Positions 1-11,077 are shown, counted from the stretch's first letter. The stretch: DNA of 41,803 nucleotides from Mnemiopsis leidyi (GCA_000226015.1 JH153375.1:320732-362534), one strand, 5' to 3'. Notes: generated by a model from the letters alone, not told the origin. Numbers and translations: made by a program.

Positions 1-267
1 TTTCCTAATTTTCACCGGGAACGGGAATCCAAAAAAGGGCCGATTTTAACCGGGAACGGGATTATAACGGGATCCCGGTCGAGCACTGATGACGAATGAT
101 GACAGAAGGGGGAGGGGGGGTTAAAAGTACCGAAAATTTGTTGACGTCATATGTGAACGACCCCTAAACAGAAACTTAAAGTGAAACAGAAAGTGGCACT
201 ATGTTCTACTCCCATAAACGTATTACAAGTAACACTTGAGTAACAGGTAACAAGAGTGTTTACTTAC

Positions 268-358
268 CGAGTCTTAGAATGGTAGAGGAGGCACCCCTGT
301 GGGGGGAGGGATAACAAGAACCAGTCCCCAAAAACACCAGATCGATAACGGCAACCAT
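268..358 (-). CDS. ELAC1: tRNase Z (ELAC1-type), first coding exon, partial
   Basis: Reading from the ATG at 358 the exon encodes VAVIDLVFLGTGSCYPSP and then HRGASSTILRLG. FLGTG followed by YPSP-x-RGAS is the N-terminal signature of the short tRNase Z (ELAC1), the metallo-beta-lactamase-fold endonuclease that removes the 3' trailer of pre-tRNA. A good 5' splice site (gtaagta) follows at 267-261. The zinc-binding HxHxDH exon should lie beyond the left edge; I did not find it in 1-260. The frame stays open upstream to 454 with an Arg/Ala/Pro-rich stretch that could be a mitochondrial leader or untranslated. It is the last of the minus-strand genes after ETO, 2.1 kb away. Confidence 0.75.
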
Positions 359-375
359 GCTCCGTCTTGGGACAC

Positions 376-411
376 AGGGAGCAGTGAAACAGGGAGCAGT
401 GAAACAGCGAG
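376..411. repeat. short tandem repeat in ELAC1 5' region
   Basis: The 16-bp unit GGGAGCAGTGAAACAG occurs twice in tandem, followed by a partial third copy. It lies in the sequence upstream of the preferred ELAC1 start codon and causes the repeated CFTAP motif in the longer N-terminal reading. Confidence 0.7.
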
Positions 412-1618
412 CTAGAGCTGGTCTAGCAACGTGGTTTAGTACTGCTGACAACACTTTAGTTTGGGAGCGTTTTCTTGTGGAAGTACATCCTGTAGTCTGG
501 TTAGATGGTTTAGAACGTTTCTGTGGGGGTTACATATCTCTTATCATCAGCTTGACAATGTGAAGGTGGAAATTAGGTAGGTAGTGAAAACTTGTAGTTA
601 AATGTATGAATGGTGTCTGGTGTGTCTGTTGAAATTATTGTTTAGTTATTTTGTTGGTGTTCACTGTTCACTGTTTAGCTGTTAGTTATTAAGGGTCAGC
701 CACATTTACATTAACACTGTGATAACTTTAGACTAAAGTCTTAAGCGATAACTTTTGTGAGAACTTTTGTGAAAAATTTAGTGATAACTTAACTACTTTA
801 GTGATAACTTTAGTGATAACTCTAATACTTTAGTGATAACTTTATGGATAACTTAACTACTTTAGCTACATTGCACCGTGCACTTCATTTTGCAAAATAT
901 ATTACACAGTTATTGATGAATTTTTCAAGGGATAAAATGAGATAAACATCTTCAGAAAGCCAGTATAGCAAGATAATCATTGCACCAATAACCAGCTCTT
1001 CTTGGTAAGAATCTGCACCATTAGCAGGAGAGTAATCAGTATAAGACAATTGAGATGATGATATGACATACAATAGAGTGAGTCAGTCTGTGAGGATATG
1101 AGCGAGAGCTGTGATGCAATTAGCTGATTGAAATACAGTTGAGATAGCTTGGCGATGTCAAATTTAGACCTACTACCCTTACCTACATGACATAGTACAC
1201 AGCACTCTTCTGTAGGAGCCGTTATCGGGGATGATTCTCGTGAGTTAATTTACTCTAAGTTCGTGCAAACAGTAAATATAATACATGTTTTTAGAGGATT
1301 ATGAGCGGCGACTTTTTGATGTAGCATTTCATAAGCTATAGTCACAACTCTAGGATATACCTAACTTTAGAATAAAACAATGATTGAGCCGTTTATTCGA
1401 GATAATATGTAAAATTATCCACAAATAACCAGAACAATTACTGCTTTACAGTACCGATTTACACTTTAGTAAGCTATAAATATCGACTCGAATATTAATT
1501 AATGATAACACTGTACACTGTTTTACAGATAACTACATACCATATCATTCACATACAGAAATTCCGGGGATATTTTATCGATTGAGCCTTGACCTCGGAA
1601 ACGTAAGAACACTGAGCA

Positions 1619-1647
1619 ATGCTCACTGAGCAATGCTCAGTGAGCAT
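1619..1647. repeat. Perfect hairpin, 13-bp stem
   Basis: ATGCTCACTGAGC at 1619-1631 is the exact reverse complement of 1635-1647, separated by the loop AAT. No poly-T run follows and no gene ends here, so function is unknown. Confidence 0.85.
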
Positions 1648-2013
1648 GTGTCATGTGTGTTTCTTATGAAGGGACATACGTCATACATTCTAAATTTTGA
1701 TGTAGGAATGTTTAGTTATCATATCAGCTACAACCACTTGTCACTGTGATTTTTATTTGTGGTAACGAATAAGCAAGCACGCTGAAATATATAAGTACAT
1801 ACAACAAATTTATATACACGGAACATAAGCAGACATATTATTTTACATCCAACAACGTCCAACACTGAAATTCACCACGCTATTTGTCAATATCGCTGTA
1901 ACGGTAAATAACAAACATTTGTATCATGCTGCATCGAGTAATTATCAAAATCGTAGGTATCAAAGTGAATTTATGGTTTAGAAATGGAGAAAAACTGCCA
2001 AGTTTTTGGGCCT

Positions 2014-2080
2014 TAATAAAGTAATTTAACTTAATAAAGTAATTTAACTTAAAGTTATTTATCTTAAAGTAATTTAACTT
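2014..2080. repeat. AT-rich short tandem repeat
   Basis: Copies of a unit close to TTAATAAAGTAATTTAAC follow each other; the last copy is diverged (TTAAAGTAATTTAAC). Confidence 0.7.
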
Positions 2081-2564
2081 ATGGTTTACAATAGGTTATT
2101 GAACGTCATAATTCTTGGGAAGGTATCGGAACTTTTACCATCCAATGAGAAGCCAAATTAAATCAATCAAGTCGGGGAAACACTGTCCCGTGATAGAAAT
2201 GAGTTCCGACTCCTCCCAAAGAATTCTTACGTCAATTTAACAGTAGAAACTACAGAAAATATTGATCATTTTTAACAGGTATAGCAGAAATGGAATATGT
2301 ATAAACAAATCGAAAAACATTTTATAAACAATTTACCTCATCAAGTTCACCTAGATTGTCTACGTAGGTAACACCTATGTCACAAGTTTATACCAAATAT
2401 TACAAGTAAATACATTCCAAATATTACAAGTATATTCCAAATGTTCATCATAACAATCGAATTTTCGTTTCCCTTCATTGATAAACACGACCAACACAAG
2501 CGCAATAACTTACACGTGACAAATTCCAAATAGTATCACGTGGTACTAACTTTCTTGACGAAAC

Positions 2565-5034
2565 TCACTGGGCTTGTTGTTCGCCAGAAGCCGAAGCACC
2601 AGGACAGCACGACTCATGATGACTGTCCCAGTGCTTCAGTTGACAGAATGAACCACAGTATTTAGCATTTTTGCATCCACTACACGATTCTGTCGCCTGA
2701 AAAATTGGGAAATTTAGTTGTTTAGTGCAGCTCATCTTGATAAGGGTGGCAGACGTCTTGCCCCAGAACATTTTGCCCCAGAGCACTTTTACCCAGAGAT
2801 TTGGCCCCAGTGACGTCCTGCTTCATAACAGACAACTTCGTTAGGGTAAGGGTCAGGGTTTGGGTTAGGGTCGCTGGGGCCAAATATGTGGGTAAAAATG
2901 TTGTGGGGCACGATTTTTTAGGGCAGGACGACGGGAACCCTTAATAAGATAAGTATGCGGGTACAAAGCCTTTACTTCAGAGATAGGATTTGACAAGTAA
3001 ACTGGCCCGGATTTTCATAATGTTGATTGTTCTCTGCAAGGTAGAAATGAAAATCCACAAACCTTTCTGCCGCAGTTCCAACATGCAATTTCCGGGTCTT
3101 GAGACTGCGCACTGAACTCTGCACGTGTGCGTGCAGCACTTTCTTCAGAAAATTTGCTAACCAACAACTTCACCTCCGATATAATTGTATCCGAGTGTTC
3201 AGGCTCTGAAAAGAAAACTGTTTTTGTGCAAATGTCCTGACATTTGCCAAGTATATGACATGAATACCGACATATCTTGCCCAGGTAATGACGATTTCAA
3301 ATATCTTCACTCGTGAATCCTGATATGACTTTTAAAATATAAAACAAATATAGAATTTCAATCTTTGACCAAAGTTAAAAGAATCTTCTAACCTCCAAAA
3401 CAAGACAACAAAGATGATAAAATGTCCAACTCTTTGGACAAATCAAGCTCTTCTGGAACCTCGGTGACATTTCCTTCTTTTAATCTTGATAAATCTTTCT
3501 CCAATTCATGACTAAGGATTTTCAGACAGGAGGCAATGCGGAGAGCTCGCTTTGTGGTGATTTCTGAAAATGAATTAGTGTGGATGATCCCAAAAATACA
3601 ATTCTGTTGATAGTTTGAAGTATCCTGAAGAGCTAACTTAGCGTAATGTAGGCAAAATGACAAGATTAATACTGACCAATACTAGATTTTGGAGCTACTT
3701 GGCAACGTTGCTTGCAGTTTCTTGATGTTGGTGTAGCTGGAGCACTTCTTTTCCTAGAACATTCTACCTTTACATCTACAAGTTTGTCGTTTTCTGGATC
3801 CTGGGTGAGCACAGTATCTTGAATAATTCATTTGTATCAACCATCATTACCTAGTTAAACATTTGAACTATATATTTCTAAGAGAGAGTTAACCTAAGAT
3901 ATGTAATTGTGTCAAAAAGTGATCCTTGAAAGTAACATAGCAAACAGAATTTTGTATGGTACCTATCAATCTTCATTTCGGAAAGAACATGAACATGACA
4001 TGAACTTGTTTAAGATGTATGGTAAGTTATTAAATACGTTCACAATATAATGAAAAATTTACCACTTCATCTTTTCTGCAACATTGTATTTCCTCTTGAA
4101 GAAGGGGCAGAGCAGATTCAAGAAATGGCACAACAAACTGAGCATTTTTTGTTTGAGTTCAATAACATTACGAAATTCCTTTCAAGGAAATCTAAATATT
4201 TTTCAAAAGAATTACAACAAAAGTCAGTTGTGGTTTAGTTCAAATCAATCTCCATTTTTTAAATCTTAAAATAGCAAAATGCTAATTTTTTCATTTTTCA
4301 AAACCACCTCTTCTGCTTCTTTAGCTTTGCTAAAAAGTGTAAGGATGGAAGAATGAAATGATGTCATTTTATAATTTTACACCTTTATCCAGGACTAATA
4401 AGAAGCTTTTATGTGTAAAAAATTGTTTAATACATAATGTAATGACCATAGTTGATTTTGCTTAAATGTTCAATGTTTTATATATTTCACCTATGGTTTA
4501 AGGAGATGGTTATTCTCTAAATGTACATTAAAATGTCCAACCTGCTTGAGTTGAGATCCAATGTGAGTTTCCACTTTGCTTTGAAAGTTCTCAGGTGTTA
4601 TCACATTGTTCACAAGATGCACTATAAGAAGCTGAACACTGTCACTAACCTGCAAACGACGTGAAACAGTGGATAAAAGCTTTGACAATATTTTAATTCG
4701 AACAGATCATCTTTTCAAATTCAAATATATTTTGGCAAAAGATTAATTGCCAAGTACGATCATTACCAGTTAGTATATTTCATGCAATAACTGCAATAAT
4801 TGGTTTGCAGTCCATACACCGTTTTTTAAAAACTTTCACTAGGCTCTGCCTTGTGCGATTGATGTTGAAATTCTTCTGTCATTAAATGAGAGTGTACACA
4901 TAGCACAAACCTCAGGACTGATATTATTTGCAGTTTGCTGAATAGTGGTAAGCAACCGCTTGAGCTTTGCCAAGGGTCTTGCGAGAGAAAAATAACAGCT
5001 CATAGTTTCGTCATAAGGTGCTGGCATTTTCATG
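2565..5034 (-). CDS. ETO/MTG8/Nervy family transcriptional corepressor, complete 7-exon gene
   Basis: Exons (minus order): 4911-5034, 4542-4649, 4063-4137, 3677-3800, 3393-3563, 3063-3205, 2565-2696; all junction phases agree and give 291 aa. Residues about 18-102 are the TAFH/NHR1 domain ([33 protein letters not shown]). Residues 242-279 are an MYND zinc finger (CWNCGRK joined to [18 protein letters not shown], then H and C ligands), almost identical to vertebrate ETO proteins. The middle has a helical stretch (exon 5) where NHR2 should be, and a short charged helix before MYND in the NHR3 position. Family members are nuclear corepressors that bridge transcription factors to histone deacetylases. 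The protein is about half the usual length because it starts almost directly at TAFH. The ATG is the second base of exon 1 after ttctag, so a 5' UTR exon or a trans-spliced leader is implied. Confidence 0.92.
2743..2941. mobile_element. TA-flanked MITE with telomere-like core, in ETO intron 6
   Basis: A 199-bp inverted-repeat element. Left arm (AGGGTGGCAGACG, then repeated TGCCCCAGA) pairs imperfectly with the right arm (GGGGCCAAATATGTGGGTAA and the end GACGGGAACCCT). TA flanks it at 2741-2742 and 2942-2943, as for Tc1/mariner-type target duplications. The centre carries GTTAGGGTAAGGGTCAGGG-like runs resembling degenerate TTAGGG. No coding capacity. Confidence 0.75.
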
Positions 5035-6025
5035 CTAGAATTATCATCAATTTAAGTTGAAATTTCATAACACTACTATAAAGACAAATCGTATAATCAG
5101 TTATGTCGAACCCACTAGACATGAAAATGTTCACTGTCCAAAAAATGTACCAAAGTGATGTGCTAGTCCAAACCAACAGAATATTTACCTCTAATCTCCA
5201 GTCTTTTCAGACGAAGATTCTTCCATACTATCCAACTCCTTCTGGTGTCTGGGACTTACGACCACAGAAGTTGGCTTTAAACGACGTTTTAGGGGCCTAA
5301 CACTCAGCTGTCCACCAGGATTAGACTGTGTCAGGTCCTTCGGCCAGTTGCCAGTTGACTGAGACAGATACTGTAGGAACCTTTTAGGGCCACCACTGGG
5401 CACTGCTGCTTAGTGCATTGCCCTCTTCTTCTTAGCTCGGGGGATGTCCAGAAAGTTGAAAATTCTCGGGAGCGTATCGTGGTTGAACCCTCGACATTCA
5501 ACTTCTACCATAAAGAGATTTCCTTTCCAGCCTGTTGTCTCTATTTCAACCAGTAGCAATTTGTACATTCTAACTTCCAGGCGTTCTAATCCTCAAAGAT
5601 TCCTCGTTTCCACAGGTCAACTCTATCATGATGACTCGCCTGAGTGTCTCTTATTACACAAAAACATCAGGTCTGAGAGCTGTATTAACTATCATTGGTG
5701 CAAATTGTCTCGTCCTCTCATCCTCGTCAAATACCAATTTCCAATCATTGGCCTGTTGCAAGTTGCTCTAAATAAATAGTAAATAATGAATTATGATGCC
5801 ATCATCATCACACCTAATCTCCTAGCATGTTTACAAATTCTATAATTCAAATAAAAATTTGTTCAATAAAAGTAAAAAGCACCAAGACAAAATTAATAAA
5901 TGTTAATAAACTTCCTTTCAGCTACCAGAGAGTTATCTGTAACGAAAATGTTATGCTTAAGCTTGTTCAGCTCAAAATATTTTCCACTCTCGATCTTAAT
6001 CCTATTTAAAACTTCATCTGAAACT
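5035..6025. other. Region upstream of ETO homolog, unassigned
   Basis: No exon could be assigned. On the minus strand 5405-5191 is open for about 70 codons (GGPKRFLQYLSQ onward) but lacks an ATG, and its stop precedes the best donor; joining it to the first ETO exon breaks the frame. It may be an exon of an unrecognised gene or chance. The ETO promoter should be here or further right. Confidence 0.4.
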
Positions 6026-6072
6026 TGTCGCGGTGATACCCGACTCACGTTAGACGGATATAATCTCGTCAA
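6026..6072. repeat. Truncated arm of the foldback element
   Basis: TGTCGCGGTGATACCCGACT followed by CACGTTAGACGGATATAATCTCGTCAA matches the right arm of the 6157-6666 element, but lacks the inner segment CAGCTGAACGATATCG and neighbours. It is inverted relative to the left arm at 6157-6236. Confidence 0.8.
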
Positions 6073-6156
6073 TCAGAAACATCCCAAAAGTTTCCAATAC
6101 CGCAAGTACAAGTGCCCAATTTTCTAGTTTTAATTTCAAATGCTTCTTGATTACTT

Positions 6157-6666
6157 TTGACGAGATTATATCCGTCTAACGTTCTAACGAAACTCGTTCA
6201 GCTTTAGCTGCGTGAGTCGGGTATCACCAGGCCACGACAAGATTACTTTTAAAATGTTAAAAGATTGTGTTGCCTTCACCAAAGCCCTTTTTGCCTTTTT
6301 TGCTTTTGCGCGCGTCGCGTGCGCGTGCGGCATAAGCACCTGCAAGTTTGTTGCCTTGCGTTGCAGCTCATTTTCAATGTTGAAAATTCGGGGCGGCAGC
6401 TTCGCTGCCGCGCTTCGCGCGCGGGGGCTGCCGCTTCGCGGCAGCAGGTCAGACAACGTCTCGTCTGACAACAAGTTTGTAGGTTGATAACTTACTGTCG
6501 CGGCCATCACGCGCTGTCAGTGTCACGCATTTTGAAGAAATTCTAAACGCGCATCGCCCGTTGACTGCAAGTCTGCAACCTGGTTAGGTTTGTCGCGGTG
6601 ATACCCGACTCACGCAGCTGAACGATATCGTTTCGTTAGAACGTTAGACGGATATAATCTCGTCAA
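6157..6666. mobile_element. Foldback/MITE element with ~80-bp inverted arms
   Basis: The left arm begins TTGACGAGATTATATCCG at 6157; the right arm ends in the reverse complement at 6666. Arms stay similar for about 80 bp, through GACTCACGC/GCGTGAGTC and GGGTATCACC/GGTGATACCC. The 350-bp interior is markedly GC-rich and contains three hairpins with the same CTTCG loop (6393-6445). No transposase is encoded, so it is non-autonomous. A 36-bp direct repeat starting GTAGGTTGATAA occurs inside (6479) and just outside (6689) the element. Confidence 0.75.
6393..6445. repeat. Cluster of three GC-rich CTTCG-loop hairpins
   Basis: Hairpin 1: GCGGCAG-CTTCG-CTGCCGC (6393-6411). Hairpin 2: GCG-CTTCG-CGC (6410-6420). 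Hairpin 3: GCTGCCG-CTTCG-CGGCAGC (6427-6445). Stems are perfect and the loop is identical although the stem sequences differ. Confidence 0.85.
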
Positions 6667-6798
6667 GGTTAGGTGAATGTTGCGCTGTTGTAGGTTGATA
6701 AACTACTGTCGCGGCCATCGCACGCGCTTTTTTGCATTTTGGGCGCACCGACCTGTGTGACCGAGCTGGTGACCCTTGTCTCACGTTGTGACCCTTTT

Positions 6799-6950
6799 CA
6801 ACCAGGTGCTGCGACGCGCACGAAAGGACTCTGGTTAGAGCTTTACATAACCAGGTGCTGCGACGCGCGCAAAAGGGCTCCGGTTAGAGCTTTACATAAC
6901 CAGGTGATTACGCCGCGCGCAAAAGAGCTCTGGTAAGAGCAAGGTTAGAG
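6799..6950. repeat. 49-bp tandem repeat, three copies
   Basis: Units beginning AACCAGGTG recur at 6800, 6849 and 6898. Each contains a GCGCGC-type core, AAAGG/AAGAGCTC and GGTTAGAGC. Copies 1 and 2 are close; copy 3 is diverged. It sits in the GC-rich tail next to the foldback element. Confidence 0.8.
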
Positions 6951-7394
6951 CAACATACGGGCTTTGTTCCGTGACATAAGATTATCAACCGAGTACAAAT
7001 TTAAATTTAAAAACAAAGAAAGACAAAATAAAACGCAAGACTAACATTGTTCACCAGATAAAATAATAATATAATTATATTTATAGTGCAGATTTAAATA
7101 GTAGGGGCGTTAAGTCAAAAATACAAAGTTTGTAGTTGCTCTGCCTCTAATTCTATAAAATATTTTTTGAGCAATTCGACCCAAAATAACCCTAATAGTT
7201 GATACCTTCATAATTGAAATTCGGCCCAATGCATAATACTCTACCGACTCATGGCTACTGTTGTCATACGTCGCCTGACCGGCAACACAAGGCAAGGCTA
7301 CTGTCGGTGATTTAAACCCACATGGGTGAAATAAAGTTAAACTGATTGGCGCTTAGCGCCCCTTCTCATACTGTAACCGGAGAGTATAAACTTA

Positions 7395-8173
7395 CAGTCG
7401 TTGTTCAAAAATATGCGTGATTTGCGCGTTTTACAATAGAAATAGTGTTAATCCAAAAATTTTGATTCGACCATAACTTTTTACCTGTTTAACTGATTTT
7501 ATTGATTTAAAAAGCCTTTTAAGCAGAATTTTTCAAATTTTTATATGAATTAGCTTTCATAATTAATTTTTGGAAGCTTTTTGTATGGTCTAGATTCAAA
7601 GATAGAGCTAATTTTAGCGAAAATTCCGAAAATTTTGAAATCTGGCCTGCTGCTCAGATTTTGTTAGATGTGGAAGCCCGGGTCATTTCCGTATGCTAAG
7701 GGCATGCAAATGGAGTTATATGATTGGTTTTTAGCTAACTTTGTCCTTATTTCAAAAAATTATGAGCTTTGGAAATTTTGCTCAATTTTCGATGCAGATA
7801 AATTTTTAATCTAACCGTTTGAAAAAAGCTGTTACACCCATGCAAATGAGGAAAATCAAACTTTTTAAAGAATTACAATATAATTGACAGTAAATAAAAT
7901 CCATAAAATGTCTTTTTGACCGAAATCATCGAAAGATCCGAACGCTTTTAGAAATTTGATAATTTTAACGAATTTTTGACTTTGATCTTCAGCATTATTT
8001 CCATAAAAACTTAAATAAGGTAATATCTATTGGAATTCAAGCTAGGAAACATATGCTTGACTTGAGAAAAAGTTATGTAGCTATATCGGATACGAATTTG
8101 ATGCAACAGCCTTCTCAAATAAGTCGCAAAAACAGAAAAAAACGCAATCACGCATATTTTTGAACAACGACTG
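7395..8173. mobile_element. 779-bp Tc1/mariner-type MITE
   Basis: The left end CAGTCGTTGTTCAAAAATAT at 7395 continues GCGTGATT; the right end at 8173 is its reverse complement. The element is flanked by TA at 7393-7394 and 8174-8175, the Tc1/mariner target duplication. The interior is AT-rich, has no transposase reading frame and no DDE motif, so it is non-autonomous. It lies downstream of the CCAR stop codon. Confidence 0.85.
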
Positions 8174-8738
8174 TATATAGTAATAATTGCCTTTATTCCA
8201 TCAAAACTAATTGTAAACACTAAACTTGGTCACGGTTAAATTTGTAGTGCCTAAAAGTAAAATATTGAGGCGGGGGTCGAAGATCAATACATAATTGCAA
8301 ACAGTAAAATAACAGTATCATTATTGGATGCCGTTATCCAGCCGATAACTTAAGCTTTAAAACACACTGCAGATTCCATTAATAAAGCAAAAGTTTGTAG
8401 TGGGACAAATAACCTATCTGATATAGAAAACCTAATTATAGTTACACTCTCAACACTAATTATAGTTACACTCTCAACACTGGCTACAGCTACAAGAGGA
8501 AGTACTGCAGTACTACAGTACACGTAATCTCGTATTATATATATTAGTTGCCGTAACAATAACAGTTACATAGTAGCACTAGCTAACCCGACTTATCGGT
8601 GATAGCCAACCTTCCAACAATCCTTACCAAAGTTCCTTCTAGCTTATAAGTTAAATTAAAAGTTTTAAACATCGCATAAACAATAAAACAAAAAATCTTC
8701 ATCCTAAACATCTGCAGAGAGAGTGAGAGAGATGGTCG
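8174..8738. other. Sequence downstream of CCAR, probable 3' UTR, no gene
   Basis: AT-rich. It holds a two-copy 28-bp direct repeat (AACACTAATTATAGTTACAC type) at about 8430-8490 and a short dyad around 8505-8525. The CCAR polyadenylation site is probably here but I could not fix it. Confidence 0.4.
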
Positions 8739-11077
8739 TTAACCGATTTTGCCCTTCTCCTCAGTCCTCTTATCGGCTCCCTCATCCAGTCCGCCGGAAA
8801 TCTGCCCCACCAGTTCGTGAAGGGCAGACTTGGTGGAGTCGAGGAGAGCACGGTACTTCCTGGCGGAGAGTTCCGACCTGGTCTTCTCCTCTGAGAGGAT
8901 GTCCAGCTCGTTTTTCCGCTTTATAACTTCCTCCTCCAGGTCCACGTAGTTGTGCTTCACGCTCTTCGACTCCTCTATTCCTGAGAGGTACAGTGTTGTT
9001 TGTTACATTTACTGTGGTACTTTTTCAACGCTGTAAATTTGAGAAAGTAAGAAGTAAATCCGTATTAGTTCAATGTTCTAGATAGTTAAGAAATAACAGC
9101 AGATAACACGAACGTTTCTCAAGTTTTTCGTTTTGTCGCTCTAAATCTCTGACTTTGCTCTCCAACCCCGTCACTTTCTTCATGGCTTTGGAGAGCAACT
9201 CCGGTAACTCCGATCTTACTACGTAGCTACCTGAAATGCAATTTACTTTATGAGTAAACAAATAAGAAGTGTCATCTACATTTATTTTCAATTTCATATT
9301 GAATTGTCATGTTTGCTAACCTTGCGGTCACAAAGTGGGGAAACACGTTCGACCAAGTGAACTGGAGAACGAGCTTAAGTTTACAAGGTGCTAACTATAG
9401 TGACTATAAAATTAAAATTTAGGTAACTAAAAAAGTGAACTAAAAAAGTGAACTAAAAACGAACCTCCAACAACAACTACGTCGTTTTCGTCGTGAGGTT
9501 TTGTTGGGACTGATTCGATAGAACCGGATCTTTCCGTTAGAGGAGCGTCCGTCACATCAACCTGGAATAGAAACATTGAACTGTAAGATCTTGTAAGATG
9601 ACAAAATTACGAAGAAAACCCTATACTACACACCAAAACATTGAACTACACTAGAGTACACAGTAGGTTAAGTTAGTTACACTTATCTTAGTTGAGACTT
9701 TTTAACACTAAGCTGCAAGTCAGTAAATTATAGTTAAACCACCATAAGTATAAACTATAAAATGGTTATACTTAAAGTCGCACTATGCGAACAATTACGT
9801 TAAATTACCTTGACAACATTGTTGCTAGCCTGAGTACCCAACAACAGGACCTCTTCTATCTCCTTTAATTTGACGGTTTCCTGCTGAATAACATTCGGTC
9901 CTCCGGTTGATACTTTCTCGCATAATCCCCGGTAGTTCAACTTCGATTTTCCCATGAGAACTTTGTCGATTATCAGCTGCAATTGTTACAGAGTGTTAAT
10001 TATGAGGGGGAATATTCTGGAATAGAAAGGATAATGTGCGGCGTGCTATAATGATGAGGCCGGGGTCCAGGTGCCCTTCTTTCTGGACTCCAACTATCTA
10101 TAATATTCAATATTGCAGATATTAAAATGGCATTAGCCGCAACCTTGATTTGAGAGCGGCTTATGTTGAGTCCAATAGAGTGAACGATAGCAAGAATATC
10201 GTCCTCAGCAAGATACCCAGCCCGATATCGGTCGAAGAAGAGAAAAGCCAGCAGTAGATCTGGTCGATGTACGTACTTTTCTGATCTGAATAAGATTAAA
10301 TTTGTCACTCTTTTGGTAGGTAAAATTTCACTAGTTTACTGAACAATAGTAGTGTATTGCAGTTACAAACTATGACTGTAATTTTAAGTGTAAATTATAA
10401 TTCATAAAGTTAAAATACCTAGGTATAAACTAACTATGATTTCAACAAAGTAAAAAATAAAATAAAATAGTTATAAACTGACTATAAATCTAAAAAAACC
10501 TAGTTATAAACAAACTATAAATCTAAAATATACCTAGTTATAAACAAACTATAAATCTAGAAAATATCTAGAACTTATAAAAAACTATAAATCTAAAAAA
10601 TACCTAGTTATAAACAAACTATAAATCTAAAAAATACCTAGTTATAAACAAACTATAAATCTAAAAAATACCTAGTTATAAACAAACTATAAATCTAAAA
10701 ATACCTAGTTATAAACAAACTATCAATCTAAAAAACCTAGTTATGAACAAACTATAAATTTAAAAAACATCTAGTTATGAAAAACTATAAATCTAAAAAT
10801 ACCTAGTTATAAACAAACTATAAATCTAAAAATACCTAGTTATAAACAAACTATAAATTTAAAAACACCTAGTTATAAACTGACTATAAACCTAAAAACC
10901 TAGTTATAAACAAACGATAAATATAAAATACCTAGTTATAAACAAACTATAAATCTTAAAATACCTAGTTTCAGCGCTGCTCTCTGTTTTATCTGATTCG
11001 GAATCCTTTCTCCCTCCGTCAGAACTTTCCGTATCGTTGCGTTGTCGCTTAGCAACGGTCTTTTCTTCCTCTTGCTC
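8739..11077 (-). CDS. CCAR1: CCAR exons 16-21: EF-hand-like domain and C-terminal coiled coil
   Basis: Exons 10965-11077, 10144-10285, 9809-9976, 9465-9561, 9114-9230 and 8739-8980. Exon 16 is Glu/Lys/Ser-rich. Exon 17 encodes RPDLLLAFLFFDRYRAGYLA then DILAIVHSIGLNISRSQIK, the degenerate EF-hand of CCAR proteins; the loop lacks a full set of acidic ligands, so calcium binding is doubtful. Exons 20-21 form heptads (LLSKAMKKVTGLESKVRDLE, VDLEEEVIKRKNELDILSEE). The stop is TAA at 8741-8739. Confidence 0.93.

Larger units (their letters stand above)
567..2564. other. Intergenic region between ELAC1 and ETO homolog, no gene seen
   Basis: AT-rich DNA without any recognisable coding exon. Contents are low-complexity: imperfect repeats of GTGATAACTTTA between about 715 and 865, a perfect 13-bp stem palindrome at 1619-1647, and three to four copies of an AATAAAGTAATTTAACTT-like unit at about 2014-2080. 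It must include the ELAC1 promoter and the ETO 3' UTR, which I cannot delimit. Confidence 0.6.

Noticed and set aside
2840-2880. Telomere or chromosome end
   Set aside because: The TTAGGG-like runs are few, degenerate and enclosed in a MITE within a gene intron.
5191-5405. Open frame of about 70 codons as an upstream ETO exon
   Set aside because: It has no ATG, a TAG precedes the natural gtaaat donor, and no donor I tried keeps frame with exon 1, which already has its own ATG.
6184-6510. 108-aa minus-strand frame rich in Ala/Arg/Lys
   Set aside because: It lies wholly inside the foldback element and its GC-rich hairpins; the composition comes from the repeat.
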